Source of the DNA: Micromonospora sp. WMMD961
Lineage (GTDB): Bacteria > Actinomycetota > Actinomycetes > Mycobacteriales > Micromonosporaceae
Direction of reading: 5' to 3'
DNA: 64,000 bases
NCBI RefSeq assembly: GCF_029626145.1
Contig: NZ_JARUBJ010000002.1
Span: forward strand, 4,251,501 to 4,315,500
In this document: one piece after another, positions 40,967 to 50,497 of the stretch
Layout: each line of letters opens with the position of its first letter
Position numbering within the stretch: position 1 is the first letter of the stretch
Made by a program: the position numbers and the translations under genes
Notes under the pieces: generated by a model
Databases searched by the model: none
Seen by the model: only the letters and a program-made list of their open reading frames with translations
Told to the model about the DNA's origin: nothing

Positions 40967-41800
40967 GTGGACCGCGCCCAACTTGCGAGTTTCCTGCGTA
41001 CGCGGCGGGAGGCGCTGCAACCGGAGGACGTCGGACTGCCCCGGGGCCAACGCCGACGCACCGGTGGGCTGCGGCGCGAGGAAGTGGCCGCGCTGAGCGG
41101 TATGTCCACCGACTACTACAGCCGGCTGGAGCAGCAGCGCGGGCCGCACCCGTCGGAGCAGATACTCGCCGCGCTGGCTCGTGGCCTACGGCTCTCGCTG
41201 GCCGAACGAGACCACCTGTTCCAGCTCGCCGGGCACGCCGTTCCGCACCGCGCCGTACGGGCCGACCACGTCAACCCGGGGATGATGCGCATCCTCGACC
41301 GGATGCACGACACTCCGGCCCAGGTGGTGAACCACCTCGGCGAGACCCTGGCGCAGACCGCGCCCGCCGTCGCCCTGCTCGGTGACGAGACCCGGTACAC
41401 CGGGCTGGCCCGCAGCGCCCACCACCGCTGGTTCACCGACCCGGAGGCACGACAGCTGCACCCCGCGGAGGACCACGAGACGCAGAGTCGACTCCTCGTG
41501 GCGCACCTGCACGCCTCCTACATTCGGGACGGCCGGGGTTCGCGGGCGGCCGCGCTCGTCGACGACCTGCTCGCCAAGAGCCCGGAGTTCACCCGCCTGT
41601 GGCAGGAGCACCCGGTGCCCGGCGGCTACTGCCCGCCGAAGCGCTTCCTGCACCCCGAGGTGGGGCCGATGGAGCTGCACTGCCAGACGCTGGTGGACCC
41701 GGACGAGTCCCAGACGCTGCTGGTCTTCACCGCCGTGCCCGGGTCGGAGAGCGACGACAAACTGCGGCTCCTCTCCGTCATTGGAGGGCAGATCGTCTGA
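40967..41800 (+). CDS. XRE-family regulator with MmyB-like ligand-binding domain
   Basis: A 277-aa regulator with the same architecture as the protein at 1956-2753. The HTH (about residues 5-75; GLRREEVAALSGMSTDYYSRL) is followed by an MmyB-like domain (about residues 100-270; SRLLVAHLHAS, HPEVGPMELHCQTL). GTG 40967 is preceded by GGAGAG. The longer frame from 40751 reads through the repeats and is rejected. No divergent target gene is adjacent. The upstream neighbour is the repeat region and the downstream gene is convergent. Confidence 0.9.
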   Translation: MDRAQLASFLRTRREALQPEDVGLPRGQRRRTGGLRREEVAALSGMSTDYYSRLEQQRGPHPSEQILAALARGLRLSLAERDHLFQLAGHAVPHRAVRADHVNPGMMRILDRMHDTPAQVVNHLGETLAQTAPAVALLGDETRYTGLARSAHHRWFTDPEARQLHPAEDHETQSRLLVAHLHASYIRDGRGSRAAALVDDLLAKSPEFTRLWQEHPVPGGYCPPKRFLHPEVGPMELHCQTLVDPDESQTLLVFTAVPGSESDDKLRLLSVIGGQIV

Positions 41801-41820
41801 CCGTTCAGCAGGACCCGCCG

Positions 41821-42297
41821 TCACATGTAGGTGAGGCTGATCCAGAAGGCTCCGGCGGAGGTCGCGAGCAGACCGCCGAGCGTGCCGCCCATCAGGACCA
41901 ACGCTGGGGCGAGCCGAAGACGGATACGCAGCAGGAGGAACACGCCGATGGCGACGACGAAGGCGATCACGGCGAGATAGACCAGGAACAGGGCGCTCGC
42001 GGTGATCACCATCGTCGCGCCCGCGGCGAGCAGGGCCGCCCACCGGGCACCGAGCTCGCGACGCAAGACAAGGTAGGTGACGGCCCCGCTGAAGAGGGCG
42101 ACGAACCCCAGCGCGGCGGGCAACGCGAGCCTGGCGAGCATCAGCATGAGCAGGAAGCTCGCGGCGAGGGCGGTCGCCACGCCAACGGCGGCCAGAGCAG
42201 CCCGTTGTGCGCCGCGCTCACGCAGCAGAACCAGGTAGGCGACGGCACCGCCGAACACGACTGCACCACCAATAAAGATCATGAGATTCAGGTCCAC
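41821..42297 (-). CDS. Small integral membrane protein, unknown function
   Basis: A 158-aa protein with four or five hydrophobic helices (roughly residues 5-25, 33-55, 60-78, 90-120 and 130-155) separated by short Arg-rich loops such as LRRELGARW. I do not recognise a family. The GTG at 42297 has AAGGAGAA directly upstream. It is monocistronic and converges on the XRE regulator gene with a 20-bp gap. Confidence 0.75.
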   Translation of the reverse strand: MDLNLMIFIGGAVVFGGAVAYLVLLRERGAQRAALAAVGVATALAASFLLMLMLARLALPAALGFVALFSGAVTYLVLRRELGARWAALLAAGATMVITASALFLVYLAVIAFVVAIGVFLLLRIRLRLAPALVLMGGTLGGLLATSAGAFWISLTYM

Positions 42298-42449
42298 GGT
42301 TCTCCTTCGACGGGGAAACGAGCGGTCGTCGTCGCGCTAGCCGCTTGGCGCGACTGCAGCGTGCCGGCCGCCGCCCGCCACGCTGGAACCCCCGCCGGAA
42401 TGTGACATGAACACGCGAGCACGACTTCCACACGGGCCGGGACGAGAAG

Positions 42450-43289
42450 CTACGAACGCTCTCCCTCATCGGGTCTGATCCCGGCGTTGGGCGCGCCGAG
42501 GTAGCGGGCCGGGCTGACGCCCAGGTACCGCCGGAAGTGGCGGGTCAGGTGCGCCTGATCGAAGAAGCCGGCCTCGGTGGCGGCCGCGGCAGGCCGCTGC
42601 CCGGTGAGGAGCAGGCGACGAGCCAGTTCGACCCGTCGACCGGTCAGGTACGAATGTGGCGGCAGCCCGTGCGCGTGGGTGAACGTCCGGACCAGGTGGG
42701 TCGGGTGGGCGTGCAGCAACTCGGCGGCCTCGCGCAGCGTGACGCCCTCGATGGTCCGGGCGTCCAGCAGCTCCCGCAGGCGGACCGCGAGGCCGCGTGC
42801 CGCCGGTTGGACGCTGACCGAAGCACGCTGGGCGAACCGCTGACGCAGCCGGTCCAGGATGAGCGCGAGCCTACTTTCGGCTTCGAACTCGTCTCCGGGC
42901 ACGGCGAGCACCTGGTGCAGCTGGTGGATCCTGTCCCGTAGCTGCGGATCGGCCACGCCAGGCTCGTCCACCGCCCGGCCGACCAGCTCGGCACCGAGCG
43001 CCGAGGTGTCGAGGTACAGGACCCGCTTGCGGAAACCGTCGGCGGTGGCCGCGCGGCCGTCGTGCGGTACGTGTGGCGGCAGCAGGGTGACCGAGGTGGG
43101 CAGCGCGCCGTGCCGGTGCCGGTCCAGGTCGTAGCGGACCGCGCCGTCGTCGACGATCAGCAGCGTCCAGACGTCGTGCACGTGCCGCGGGTAGGCGTGG
43201 TCCACGAAGTGGGCGTGGAAGACCTCGGCGACCCCGGCTACGGCGGGTCGCCAGGCGCTGACCTGCGAGCCCGCCGGGCGGGTGACCAC
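42450..43289 (-). CDS. AraC-family regulator
   Basis: A 279-aa regulator with an N-terminal cupin (HARYPRH-like AYPRHVHDVW) and a C-terminal AraC HTH pair (about residues 165-265; EAAELLHAHPTHLVRTF, AGFFDQAHLTRHFRRYLGVSPARY). The frame opens at 43304, but a TACGTT box lies 6 nt before the GTG at 43289, suggesting a leaderless start there. It is divergent from a DUF2000 gene only 50 bp away. This AraC/DUF2000 pairing is recurrent in bacteria, so it probably regulates that neighbour. Confidence 0.9.
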   Translation of the reverse strand: MVTRPAGSQVSAWRPAVAGVAEVFHAHFVDHAYPRHVHDVWTLLIVDDGAVRYDLDRHRHGALPTSVTLLPPHVPHDGRAATADGFRKRVLYLDTSALGAELVGRAVDEPGVADPQLRDRIHQLHQVLAVPGDEFEAESRLALILDRLRQRFAQRASVSVQPAARGLAVRLRELLDARTIEGVTLREAAELLHAHPTHLVRTFTHAHGLPPHSYLTGRRVELARRLLLTGQRPAAAATEAGFFDQAHLTRHFRRYLGVSPARYLGAPNAGIRPDEGERS

Positions 43290-43339
43290 GCTAACAACGT
43301 ACAAGACCTGGTCGGCGGCGTGCGGGCAGGCTCGACGCC

Positions 43340-43762
43340 ATGACCGAACCCGTTCAATTTCCCACCAAGATCGCCGTGTTGCTCCGCGACGACCTGGTCA
43401 GCTGGCAGCGCCTGAACGTCACCGCGTTCCTGGTCAGTGGCATCGCCGCCGCGGTGCCGGAACTCATCGGCGAGGAGTACCGGGACGCGGACGGCACACC
43501 GTACCTGCCGATGTTCGGCCAGCCGGTGCTGGTCTTCGCCGGCGACCGGGCCGCGCTGGTCGGTGCGCACTCGCGCGCGCTCGCCCGCGGGCTGCGTCTG
43601 TCCATCTTCACCGCCGACCTGTTCGCCACCGGCAACGACCGGGACAACCGCGCCGCCGTGCAGGCGGTCGGGCGGGAGAAGCTCGACCTGGTGGGCCTGG
43701 CGCTGCACGCGCCCCGCAACGTGGTGGACAAGGTACTCAAGGGCGCGACCATGCACCCGTGA
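43340..43762 (+). CDS. DUF2000-family protein
   Basis: A 140-aa protein of the DUF2000 family (related to peptidyl-tRNA hydrolase II-like folds), function unknown. Characteristic stretches are KIAVLLRDDLVSWQRLNVTA, YLPMFGQPVLVF and the terminal VVDKVLKGATMHP. It is paired with the divergent AraC regulator. An overlapping long frame starting at 43282 belongs to the next gene's extension and is ignored here. Confidence 0.88.
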   Translation: MTEPVQFPTKIAVLLRDDLVSWQRLNVTAFLVSGIAAAVPELIGEEYRDADGTPYLPMFGQPVLVFAGDRAALVGAHSRALARGLRLSIFTADLFATGNDRDNRAAVQAVGREKLDLVGLALHAPRNVVDKVLKGATMHP

Positions 43763-43884
43763 CCCGGCACGAGAGCGTGCACCGGCTGTTCAGGTGGCGT
43801 TCCGGTGGGGGTTCCACTGTGGTGAGCGGCGAGGGCTTGCATCGGCGCGGCGGCAACGGCCGCCGACTCGATGCGGGAGGCAAT

Positions 43885-46143
43885 GTGCGTACCACTTCCA
43901 GAAGGGCCCGGGCCGTCGCGTCCGCCGCGACGGCGATCTCGCTGCTCGCGGCGGCGCCGGCACTCGGCGCGCCGGCGCACCCGACCCCGGGGCACCCGGG
44001 TACGGGCGCGAGCTGCGCGCCGGACGCCTCGCTGCTCGGCTTCTCCGACGCTCTCGACAAGACCACCTTCCGGGGCACCTCCGTCGCCGGCCTGTCCGCG
44101 CTGACGTTCGCCCGCCCCGGGCGCGCGCTGGCGCTCGTGGACAACATCGGTACCACTCCCGCCCGGGTCTACGAGCTGGGCCTGGACACCGGCCGGCGTG
44201 GGGTGGACGTCGGGGTCCGCGACGTCACGGTGCTCACCCGACCCGACGGAACGCCGTACACCGGGGCGGACTTCGACGGGGAGGGGCTCGTCGCCGAGCG
44301 CGGCGGGGCCACCGTCCTGGCCAGTTCGGAGCGGGAGCCGTCGATCCGCCGGTTCCGGCTCTCCGACGGCCGGGAGATCGCTTCACTGCCCGTGCCGGCC
44401 CGCTTCCAGGTGGCCCCGGCCGGCGAGGCCGCGGTCAACCAGACCTTCGAGGCGCTGGCCGCCACCGCGGACCACCGGGTGCTCTACGCCGGAATGGAGG
44501 GCCCGCTCGCCGCGGACGGCCGCGACGCCGACGGCCGGGGCCGGCAGCGGATCATCCGGTACGACGGCCGCGAGGGCGGCGCGTACGCCCCGACCGCCCA
44601 GTACGCCTACCGCACCGATCCGAACCTCGGCCTGGTCGAGCTGATCGCACTCGGCGACGACCAACTGCTCGCCGTGGAGCGCGGCTTCACCGCCGGGGTG
44701 GGCAACACCGTCCGGGTGTACCGGGTCTCGGCGACCGGCGCGCCCGACGTGTCCGCCGTCCCGTCCCTGGTGACGGAGACCGATCCGCGCTCCTGGCTCG
44801 GCAAGGAACTGCTGGTCGACGTCGCCGACTGCCCGCCGTCCGGCGCGACCACGAAGCAACCGCAGCCCAACCCGTTGCTGGACAACATCGAGGGCGCCGC
44901 GCTCGGGCGTGACCTGCCCGGCGGTCGCCGCGAGCTGTACCTCGTCTCCGACGACAACGGCAGCGCCACCCAGACCACCCGGGTGTACGCGCTGTCGGTG
45001 AGGCTGCGTCCCGAGGTGACGCTGCGGGACCGGGCGCTGCTGTCCGCGACCGCGTACCAGCCCGGCCCCATCTCCGGCACCCAGCTCGCCACCAACCCGG
45101 TCAACGGGATCACCGCGCCCTTCCCCGGCCAGCCCATTCCCGGCTTCTCCGCGGTGATCCCGGCCCAGCCGGGTGATCGTTCCGGCAAGCGGCTGCTCGC
45201 CATGCCGGACAACGGGTTCGGCGCGAAGACCAACTCGGCGGACTTCCTGCTGCGGGCGTACGAGATCGAACCGAACTACCAGCGTCACGCCGTGACGGTC
45301 CGTGGGCACATCAGCTTCCGCGACCCCGACCACAAGGTGCCCTTCCCGATCGTCAACGGCGACACGCGGGACCGGCTGCTGACCGGCGCTGACTTCGACA
45401 TCGAGTCGCTGGCCCGCGACGCGCGCGGCAACCTCTGGATCGGCGACGAGTTCGGCCCGTACCTGGTCCGTACCGACAAGACCGGCAAGGTGCTCCAGGC
45501 GCCGATCCCGCTGCCGGACGGGACCAAGTCCCCGCAGTCGCCGGATCTCGCGCCGGGCGAAACCCCGACCCTGCGGGCCAGCAACGGTTTCGAGGCGATG
45601 GCGGTCAGCGAGGACGGCTGGACCCTCTACCCGATCCTCGAAGGCGCCCAGGTCAACGACCCGGACCAGCGTCGCCGGGTCGTCTACGAGTTCGACGTAC
45701 GGCACAACCGGTACACCGGTCGTACCTGGTCGTTCCGGGTCGACGACCCGTCCCTGCTGGTCGGCGACGCGGCGGTGCTCGACGACCACCGGCTGCTGGT
45801 GATCGAGCGGGACAACGGCATGGGCCAGCAGTCGTTGGTCAAGCGCCTGGTGGTGACCGACCTGGACGACGTGGGCGCCGACGGGTACCTGCCCCGCCGT
45901 ACCGCGGTCGACCTGATGCACATCGCCGACCCGAAGGGCGTCTCCACCCCGGCCCGCCCGGGCGAGTACGGCGTCGGCCCGCTCTTCTCGTTCCCGCTGC
46001 AGTCGGTCGAGTCGGTGCTGCCACTCGGCGGTGACCGGGTGCTCGTCGCCAACGACAACAACTTCCCGGGCAACGACGGTCGTATCCCGGGTCGCCCGGA
46101 TGACACGGAGCTGATCGTGATCGACGTGCCCGGTCTGCGGTAG
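43885..46143 (+). CDS. Secreted esterase-like-activity-of-phytase protein, duplicated domain
   Basis: A 752-aa exported protein. A signal peptide (RRARAVASAATAISLLAAAPALG, ending in an Ala-rich cleavage area) precedes two related beta-propeller-like halves. The first runs about residues 50-340 (LSALTFARPGRALALVDN), the second about 385-750 (LLAMPDNGFGAKTNSADFLL, LARDARGNLWIGDEFGPY, VANDNNFPGNDGR). The second half carries the typical phytase-like domain motifs, and the first looks diverged. Substrate is uncertain; many homologues are annotated only as phytase-like. GTG 43885 follows GGGAGG by 4 nt. The upstream 201-codon extension lacks coding support. Confidence 0.85.
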   Translation: MRTTSRRARAVASAATAISLLAAAPALGAPAHPTPGHPGTGASCAPDASLLGFSDALDKTTFRGTSVAGLSALTFARPGRALALVDNIGTTPARVYELGLDTGRRGVDVGVRDVTVLTRPDGTPYTGADFDGEGLVAERGGATVLASSEREPSIRRFRLSDGREIASLPVPARFQVAPAGEAAVNQTFEALAATADHRVLYAGMEGPLAADGRDADGRGRQRIIRYDGREGGAYAPTAQYAYRTDPNLGLVELIALGDDQLLAVERGFTAGVGNTVRVYRVSATGAPDVSAVPSLVTETDPRSWLGKELLVDVADCPPSGATTKQPQPNPLLDNIEGAALGRDLPGGRRELYLVSDDNGSATQTTRVYALSVRLRPEVTLRDRALLSATAYQPGPISGTQLATNPVNGITAPFPGQPIPGFSAVIPAQPGDRSGKRLLAMPDNGFGAKTNSADFLLRAYEIEPNYQRHAVTVRGHISFRDPDHKVPFPIVNGDTRDRLLTGADFDIESLARDARGNLWIGDEFGPYLVRTDKTGKVLQAPIPLPDGTKSPQSPDLAPGETPTLRASNGFEAMAVSEDGWTLYPILEGAQVNDPDQRRRVVYEFDVRHNRYTGRTWSFRVDDPSLLVGDAAVLDDHRLLVIERDNGMGQQSLVKRLVVTDLDDVGADGYLPRRTAVDLMHIADPKGVSTPARPGEYGVGPLFSFPLQSVESVLPLGGDRVLVANDNNFPGNDGRIPGRPDDTELIVIDVPGLR

Positions 46144-46154
46144 CCCGTCGAACC

Positions 46155-46189
46155 GGACGGCCCTCGGCGCACGGCGTCGGGGGCCGTCC
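46155..46189 (+). terminator. Terminator of the phytase-like gene
   Basis: GGACGGCCC (46155-46163) pairs with GGGCCGTCC (46181-46189), with additional GC pairing in the 17-nt loop. It lies 12 bp after the stop codon. Confidence 0.65.
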
Positions 46190-46242
46190 TCGTCCCGACA
46201 GGTCCTCGGGGAACGAAGAGACATTGATATTGATGCCTGCGG

Positions 46243-46267
46243 CTGTAATGATTAACAGACTTTACAG
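46243..46267. promoter_or_regulatory. Possible operator CTGTAA-N13-TTACAG
   Basis: A 6-bp inverted repeat with a 13-nt spacer sits in the only AT-rich stretch of this gap (about 46220-46270), 30 bp upstream of the CBM13-lyase gene. It also reads as an imperfect direct repeat TAACAGACTTTACAG. It probably overlaps the promoter. Confidence 0.4.
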
Positions 46268-46296
46268 TTGGATCCGCCGCTCGGAAGGACCCCGAC

Positions 46297-47910
46297 ATGG
46301 CGCAACGATTGGCCCGGCCAAGCCCTCGCTGGCCCCGCATCCGGTTGACCGCCGTGCTCGCCGCGGCCCTGCTCGCCGTACCGACCGGCCTGGTCGTCGG
46401 CGCCTCACCCGCGACCGCCGCCGCGACGGGTGCCATCACCGGGTACGGCGGCAAGTGCGTCGACGTGGCCGCCGCGAACCCGGCCAACAGCACAGCCGTC
46501 CAGCTCTACACCTGCAACGGCTCGACGGCGCAGCAGTGGACGGTGGGCGACGACGGCACGATCAGGGCGCTGGGCAAGTGCCTCGACATCGCCGCCGCCG
46601 GCACCGCCAACGGTGCTCGGGTGCAGATCTACGACTGCAACGGCACCGGGGCGCAGCAGTGGTCGCCCAGCGCCGCCCAGTTGGTCAACCCGGCCTCGGG
46701 CAAGTGCCTCGACGCGACCGGTCCCAGCTCGGCCGACGGCACCCCGCTGCAGATCTGGAGCTGCACCGGGAGCGCCAACCAGGCGTGGACACTGCCCACC
46801 GGCGGCGGCACCACACCACCGCCCTCGGGTGGATTCACCCACCCCGGCGTGCTGGTCAGCCGAGGCCAACTCGACTTCGTCCGCGGCCGGGTGCAGGCCG
46901 GCGCCCAGCCGTGGGCGGCGGCCTACAACCAGATGATGAGCAGCCGGTACGCCTCCCTGTCGCGTACGCCGGCACCCCGTTCGGTGGTCGAGTGTGGTTC
47001 CTACTCCAACCCGAACAACGGCTGCACCGACGAGCGGGAAGACGCGATCGCGGCGTACACCGACGCGCTCGCCTGGTACGTCACCGGGGACGCCCGGTAC
47101 GCGCAGAAGTCGATCCAGATCATGGACGCGTGGTCGGCCACGATCACCGCGCACACCGGCAGCAACGCCCCACTGCAGACCGGTTGGGCCGCCTCGGTCT
47201 GGCCCCGGGCGGCCGAGATCATCAAGTACACGTACACGAGCTGGCCCAACGCCAACCGCTTCGCCACCATGCTGCGCAACGTCTACCTGCCGGTGGTGCG
47301 CAACGGTTCGAACAGCAACGGCAACTGGGAACTCACCATGATGGAGGCGGCGGTCGGCATCTCGGTCTTCCTGGAGGACCGCAGCGCCTACGACGCGGCG
47401 GTCAGCCGCTTCCTCAACCGCACCCGGGCCTTCGTCTACCTGCCCAGCGATGGCGCGTTGCCGTACACGATGCCCGGCAGCGGTTTGGACACCAGCTCCG
47501 AGATCATCAACTACTGGCAGGGCCAGTCGACCTTCGTCGCCGGCCTCGCCCAGGAGACCTGCCGCGACTTCGTCCACACCGGGTACGGGATCTCCGCCAT
47601 CTCACACGTCGCGGAGACCTCCCGGATCCAGGGACGGGACCTGTACCCACAGGTCGGTGAGCGGCTACGGCACGCGCTCGGCTTCCACTCGCGCTACCAG
47701 CTCGGCGAGGCGCCGCCCTCCTGGCTCTGCGGCGGCAGCCTCACCCGGGGCCTCGGCCCGATCACCGAGGTCGGCTTCAACGCGATGAGCACCCGGCTGG
47801 GCAACGTCATGACCAACACCCAGACCCTCACGCAGCAACAACGTCCGGCCGGAACCAACAACCTCTTCGTCGCCTGGGAGACGTTGACCCACGCCAACAA
47901 CCCCAACTGA
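46297..47910 (+). CDS. Secreted alginate lyase-like protein with N-terminal CBM13 (ricin B)
   Basis: A 537-aa exported enzyme. After a signal peptide ending SPATAAA, residues about 45-168 form a ricin-type beta-trefoil (CBM13) with three repeats, each with a C-x-D and QxW pattern (KCVDVA...QQWT, KCLDIA...QQWS, KCLDAT...QAWT). A short Pro-rich linker leads to an alginate lyase-like alpha/alpha toroid (about residues 185-530), including NGNWELTMMEAAVGISVF and the SDGALPYTMPGSG region. It should cleave uronic-acid or related polysaccharides by beta-elimination; specificity is not certain. The ATG at 46297 has GGAAGGA upstream. Confidence 0.88.
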   Translation: MAQRLARPSPRWPRIRLTAVLAAALLAVPTGLVVGASPATAAATGAITGYGGKCVDVAAANPANSTAVQLYTCNGSTAQQWTVGDDGTIRALGKCLDIAAAGTANGARVQIYDCNGTGAQQWSPSAAQLVNPASGKCLDATGPSSADGTPLQIWSCTGSANQAWTLPTGGGTTPPPSGGFTHPGVLVSRGQLDFVRGRVQAGAQPWAAAYNQMMSSRYASLSRTPAPRSVVECGSYSNPNNGCTDEREDAIAAYTDALAWYVTGDARYAQKSIQIMDAWSATITAHTGSNAPLQTGWAASVWPRAAEIIKYTYTSWPNANRFATMLRNVYLPVVRNGSNSNGNWELTMMEAAVGISVFLEDRSAYDAAVSRFLNRTRAFVYLPSDGALPYTMPGSGLDTSSEIINYWQGQSTFVAGLAQETCRDFVHTGYGISAISHVAETSRIQGRDLYPQVGERLRHALGFHSRYQLGEAPPSWLCGGSLTRGLGPITEVGFNAMSTRLGNVMTNTQTLTQQQRPAGTNNLFVAWETLTHANNPN

Positions 47911-47917
47911 CCCAGGC

Positions 47918-47959
47918 CGTCGTGGGGCGGCGCCGAATACGCGGCGCCACCCCACGACG
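47918..47959. terminator. Bidirectional terminator, 18-bp stem
   Basis: CGTCGTGGGG... (47918-47935) pairs with 47942-47959, one mismatch, 6-nt loop. It lies between the convergent lyase and ABC permease stop codons. Confidence 0.85.
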
Positions 47960-47962
47960 TGC

Positions 47963-50497
47963 TCAGTTGTCGGCCCCCAGTGCCACCACCGGGCTGACCC
48001 GCGCGGCCCGCCTGGCGGGGAGCACCCCCGCCAGCGCGGTCAGCCCGACCAGCGCCACGAAGAGCCCGGCCAGCGGCAGCACCGGCGCGGTCAGCGGCGC
48101 GTTGACCCCGAGGGCCCGGATCGCCAGCCAGCCGTACGGGATGCCGAGCAGCAGGCCGATGGTGGCACCGATCACCCCGTAGAGGCCGGATTCGACGGTC
48201 AACATGGTGCGCAGGCCGGCCCGGGACAGGCCGATCGCCCGGAGCAACCCGGACTCGCGTACCCGCTCGACCACCGAGAGCGCGGTCGTGGAGCCCACAC
48301 CGACCACCGCGATCAGCACGGTCATGCTGACCAGGCCGACCGCGATCCAGATCAGGCTGCTCAGCACATCGGCGTTTCGGTCCCGTTCGTCGGCGAGCAC
48401 CGCGAGGCCCACACTGTCGCTGCCCCCAATCGCCTGACGCAGTGCCCGCACACCCGCGGTGCGGCCGTCCTCGCCGGAACCGGCCGCATCGGCCAGCAGA
48501 CCGGTGTACGCGGCCGGCACGCCGAGCCGGTCCAGGTCGGCCCGGTCGGCGAGGATGCCCGCGTGCAGCGGGCCGTCACCGGGCAGGACCGCTGCCACCC
48601 GCACGTCGACCCTGCGCGCGGCGATGGCGAGCGTGACGGTGTCGCCGGCCCGCAGGCCGGTGTCCCGGGCGACCCACCTGTTGAGCACGATCCGGCCCGG
48701 GCCACGATCGGTCAACGTGCCCTGGGCGACGTCCAGGTCGCCGGTGGTCGGCAACGCCGCCAGGTCCAGGTCGTTCGTCGGGTAACCCGACTCGACGTCG
48801 CCGAGCTTGTCCGCACCGCGCATCAGCGTGACGTCGTCGACCCGCCGGTACGGCACCACTCGGGCCAGCGCGCCGCGCGCCGCCTCGGCGCGGGTCACGA
48901 CAGCGGCCGGCAGTACCCCACCGTTGCTGCTGACCTCGAAGTCGCTCGGTGCGGAGAGGGCCAACTCGCGGTCGGCGAGGACCTGCAGCGACGCACCGCC
49001 GATGACCACCCCGGAGATCAGGGTCACGCCGAGCGCGACGACAACCGAGACCGCGGCAGCGCGGCGCGGCGTCCCGCCGATCCCGCCGACCGACATCCGC
49101 CCGAGCGGCCCGAGTTGACGCAGTGGCCAACCCACCACGGCGAGCACCGGACGCACCAGCAGCGGGCCGAGGGCCACCAGCGCGAAGAACGCCAGGGTGC
49201 CGGAGGCGACCAGCAGGAGCAGTGGCATCGTCGGGTCGTAGTTCGACTGGTCGGGCTTCGGCAACCGGCTGATCGTCGCGACTGCGGCCGGGGCCGCGCC
49301 GGCCACCAGGAGCAGCCCGCACACCAGGCGCAGCACCCCGATGCCGCGTCGGCCGGCGGTGGTGCTCGCCGTACGCAGCGCCTCCAGCGGAGAGACCCGG
49401 GCGGCGGAGAGTGCCGGCGCCAGGACGGCCAGCACGGTGACGACGCCGGCACCGATCACCACCATGACCGCCGCCGCCAGTGGCAGGCCCGGGGACGAGA
49501 CCGCCATTCCGGAGGCGCGCAGAACCGCGGGCAGGGCGTACCCGAGGGCGAGGGCGCTGGCGACCCCGACGACGCCGGCGACCAACCCGGTCAGGGCTCC
49601 CTCGGCGGTCAACGCCCCCACCAGGGTGCCCCGACCCGCGCCGACCGCGCGCAGTAGCGCGAGCTGGCGCATCCGCTGGGCGAAGACGATGCGGAAGGTC
49701 GAGGTGACCACCAGCGCCGCGGCGACCACCGCGATCGAGACGAACATGCCCACCAGGATGAAGAGTTTCCCGACCTCCTCGGCCGCCGCGTTGGCCTCCG
49801 CCTGGCGTACCTCGGCACCGGAGCGGACCGACTGGTCGGCCGCGAACGCCGCGGTCACCCGTTGGCGGACGGCGTCCACCGACTGACCGGGGGCCACCCG
49901 CACATCGAGGCGTTCCACCGCGGTCAGCCGCGCCCAGGCGGTCACGACACTGTCCGGGGCGTAGGCGTCGAAGCCCGCGTCGGCGGGGGCGTCGACCACA
50001 CCGGCGACGGTGAGCCGGGTGGGCGTGGTGAGCTCGCCGCCCGTACCGGTGGTCGTGGCGCCCACCGCGAGCCCGAGCCGCTCGGCGGTGCGCGGCGTGA
50101 TTGCGATCTCTCCGGGCTGGTCCGGGTAGCTACCCTCGATCACCCGGACCGTGGTGAGCGGACCGCTGCCGGGGTCGGCCTGCAGGTTGAGGTACCCCTC
50201 GCCTACCGAGACGCCGATAGCCACCCGCGCCACCGCCTCGGCCACACCGGGCACGGTGCGGACGTGCTGCAGCTCCGTCACGGTGGGTGGCGGGTGCTCG
50301 GGGCTGCCGATCACCAGGTCGGTGGCGGCCGGGGTGGCGCTCAGGTTGTCCCGCACGGTTCGTTCGGTGATCTGCTGCACCAGCACGGTGCCGAAGACGA
50401 CGAACGACGCGACCAGGATCGCCAGGCCGGTCAGGACCAGCCGGCCGGGTCGCCGAGCCGCGGCGCTCGTCTGGGTACGCAGCACGGTCGCCCTCAT
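47963..50497 (-). CDS. ABC transporter permease, FtsX/MacB-like, two-domain
   Basis: An 844-aa membrane protein with two FtsX-like halves. TM1 is near the N-terminus (LVLTGLAILVASFVVFGTVL) before a large extracytoplasmic domain (residues about 40-260). Three TMs follow, then a central TM region (about 400-470), a second extracellular domain and three C-terminal TMs with the FtsX signature LRAIGLSRAGLRTMLTVE. The first half has the same signature LLRAVGAGRGTLVGALTAE. It typically exports lipids, peptides or drugs, or acts in envelope stress. The ATG overlaps the ATPase stop by 4 bp (ATGA), so the two form one transporter. Confidence 0.92.
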   Translation of the reverse strand: MRATVLRTQTSAAARRPGRLVLTGLAILVASFVVFGTVLVQQITERTVRDNLSATPAATDLVIGSPEHPPPTVTELQHVRTVPGVAEAVARVAIGVSVGEGYLNLQADPGSGPLTTVRVIEGSYPDQPGEIAITPRTAERLGLAVGATTTGTGGELTTPTRLTVAGVVDAPADAGFDAYAPDSVVTAWARLTAVERLDVRVAPGQSVDAVRQRVTAAFAADQSVRSGAEVRQAEANAAAEEVGKLFILVGMFVSIAVVAAALVVTSTFRIVFAQRMRQLALLRAVGAGRGTLVGALTAEGALTGLVAGVVGVASALALGYALPAVLRASGMAVSSPGLPLAAAVMVVIGAGVVTVLAVLAPALSAARVSPLEALRTASTTAGRRGIGVLRLVCGLLLVAGAAPAAVATISRLPKPDQSNYDPTMPLLLLVASGTLAFFALVALGPLLVRPVLAVVGWPLRQLGPLGRMSVGGIGGTPRRAAAVSVVVALGVTLISGVVIGGASLQVLADRELALSAPSDFEVSSNGGVLPAAVVTRAEAARGALARVVPYRRVDDVTLMRGADKLGDVESGYPTNDLDLAALPTTGDLDVAQGTLTDRGPGRIVLNRWVARDTGLRAGDTVTLAIAARRVDVRVAAVLPGDGPLHAGILADRADLDRLGVPAAYTGLLADAAGSGEDGRTAGVRALRQAIGGSDSVGLAVLADERDRNADVLSSLIWIAVGLVSMTVLIAVVGVGSTTALSVVERVRESGLLRAIGLSRAGLRTMLTVESGLYGVIGATIGLLLGIPYGWLAIRALGVNAPLTAPVLPLAGLFVALVGLTALAGVLPARRAARVSPVVALGADN

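Noticed and set aside
43282..43884. N-terminal extension of the phytase-like protein
   Set aside because: It overlaps the DUF2000 gene in another frame and would bury the signal peptide. The GTG at 43885 has a good RBS.
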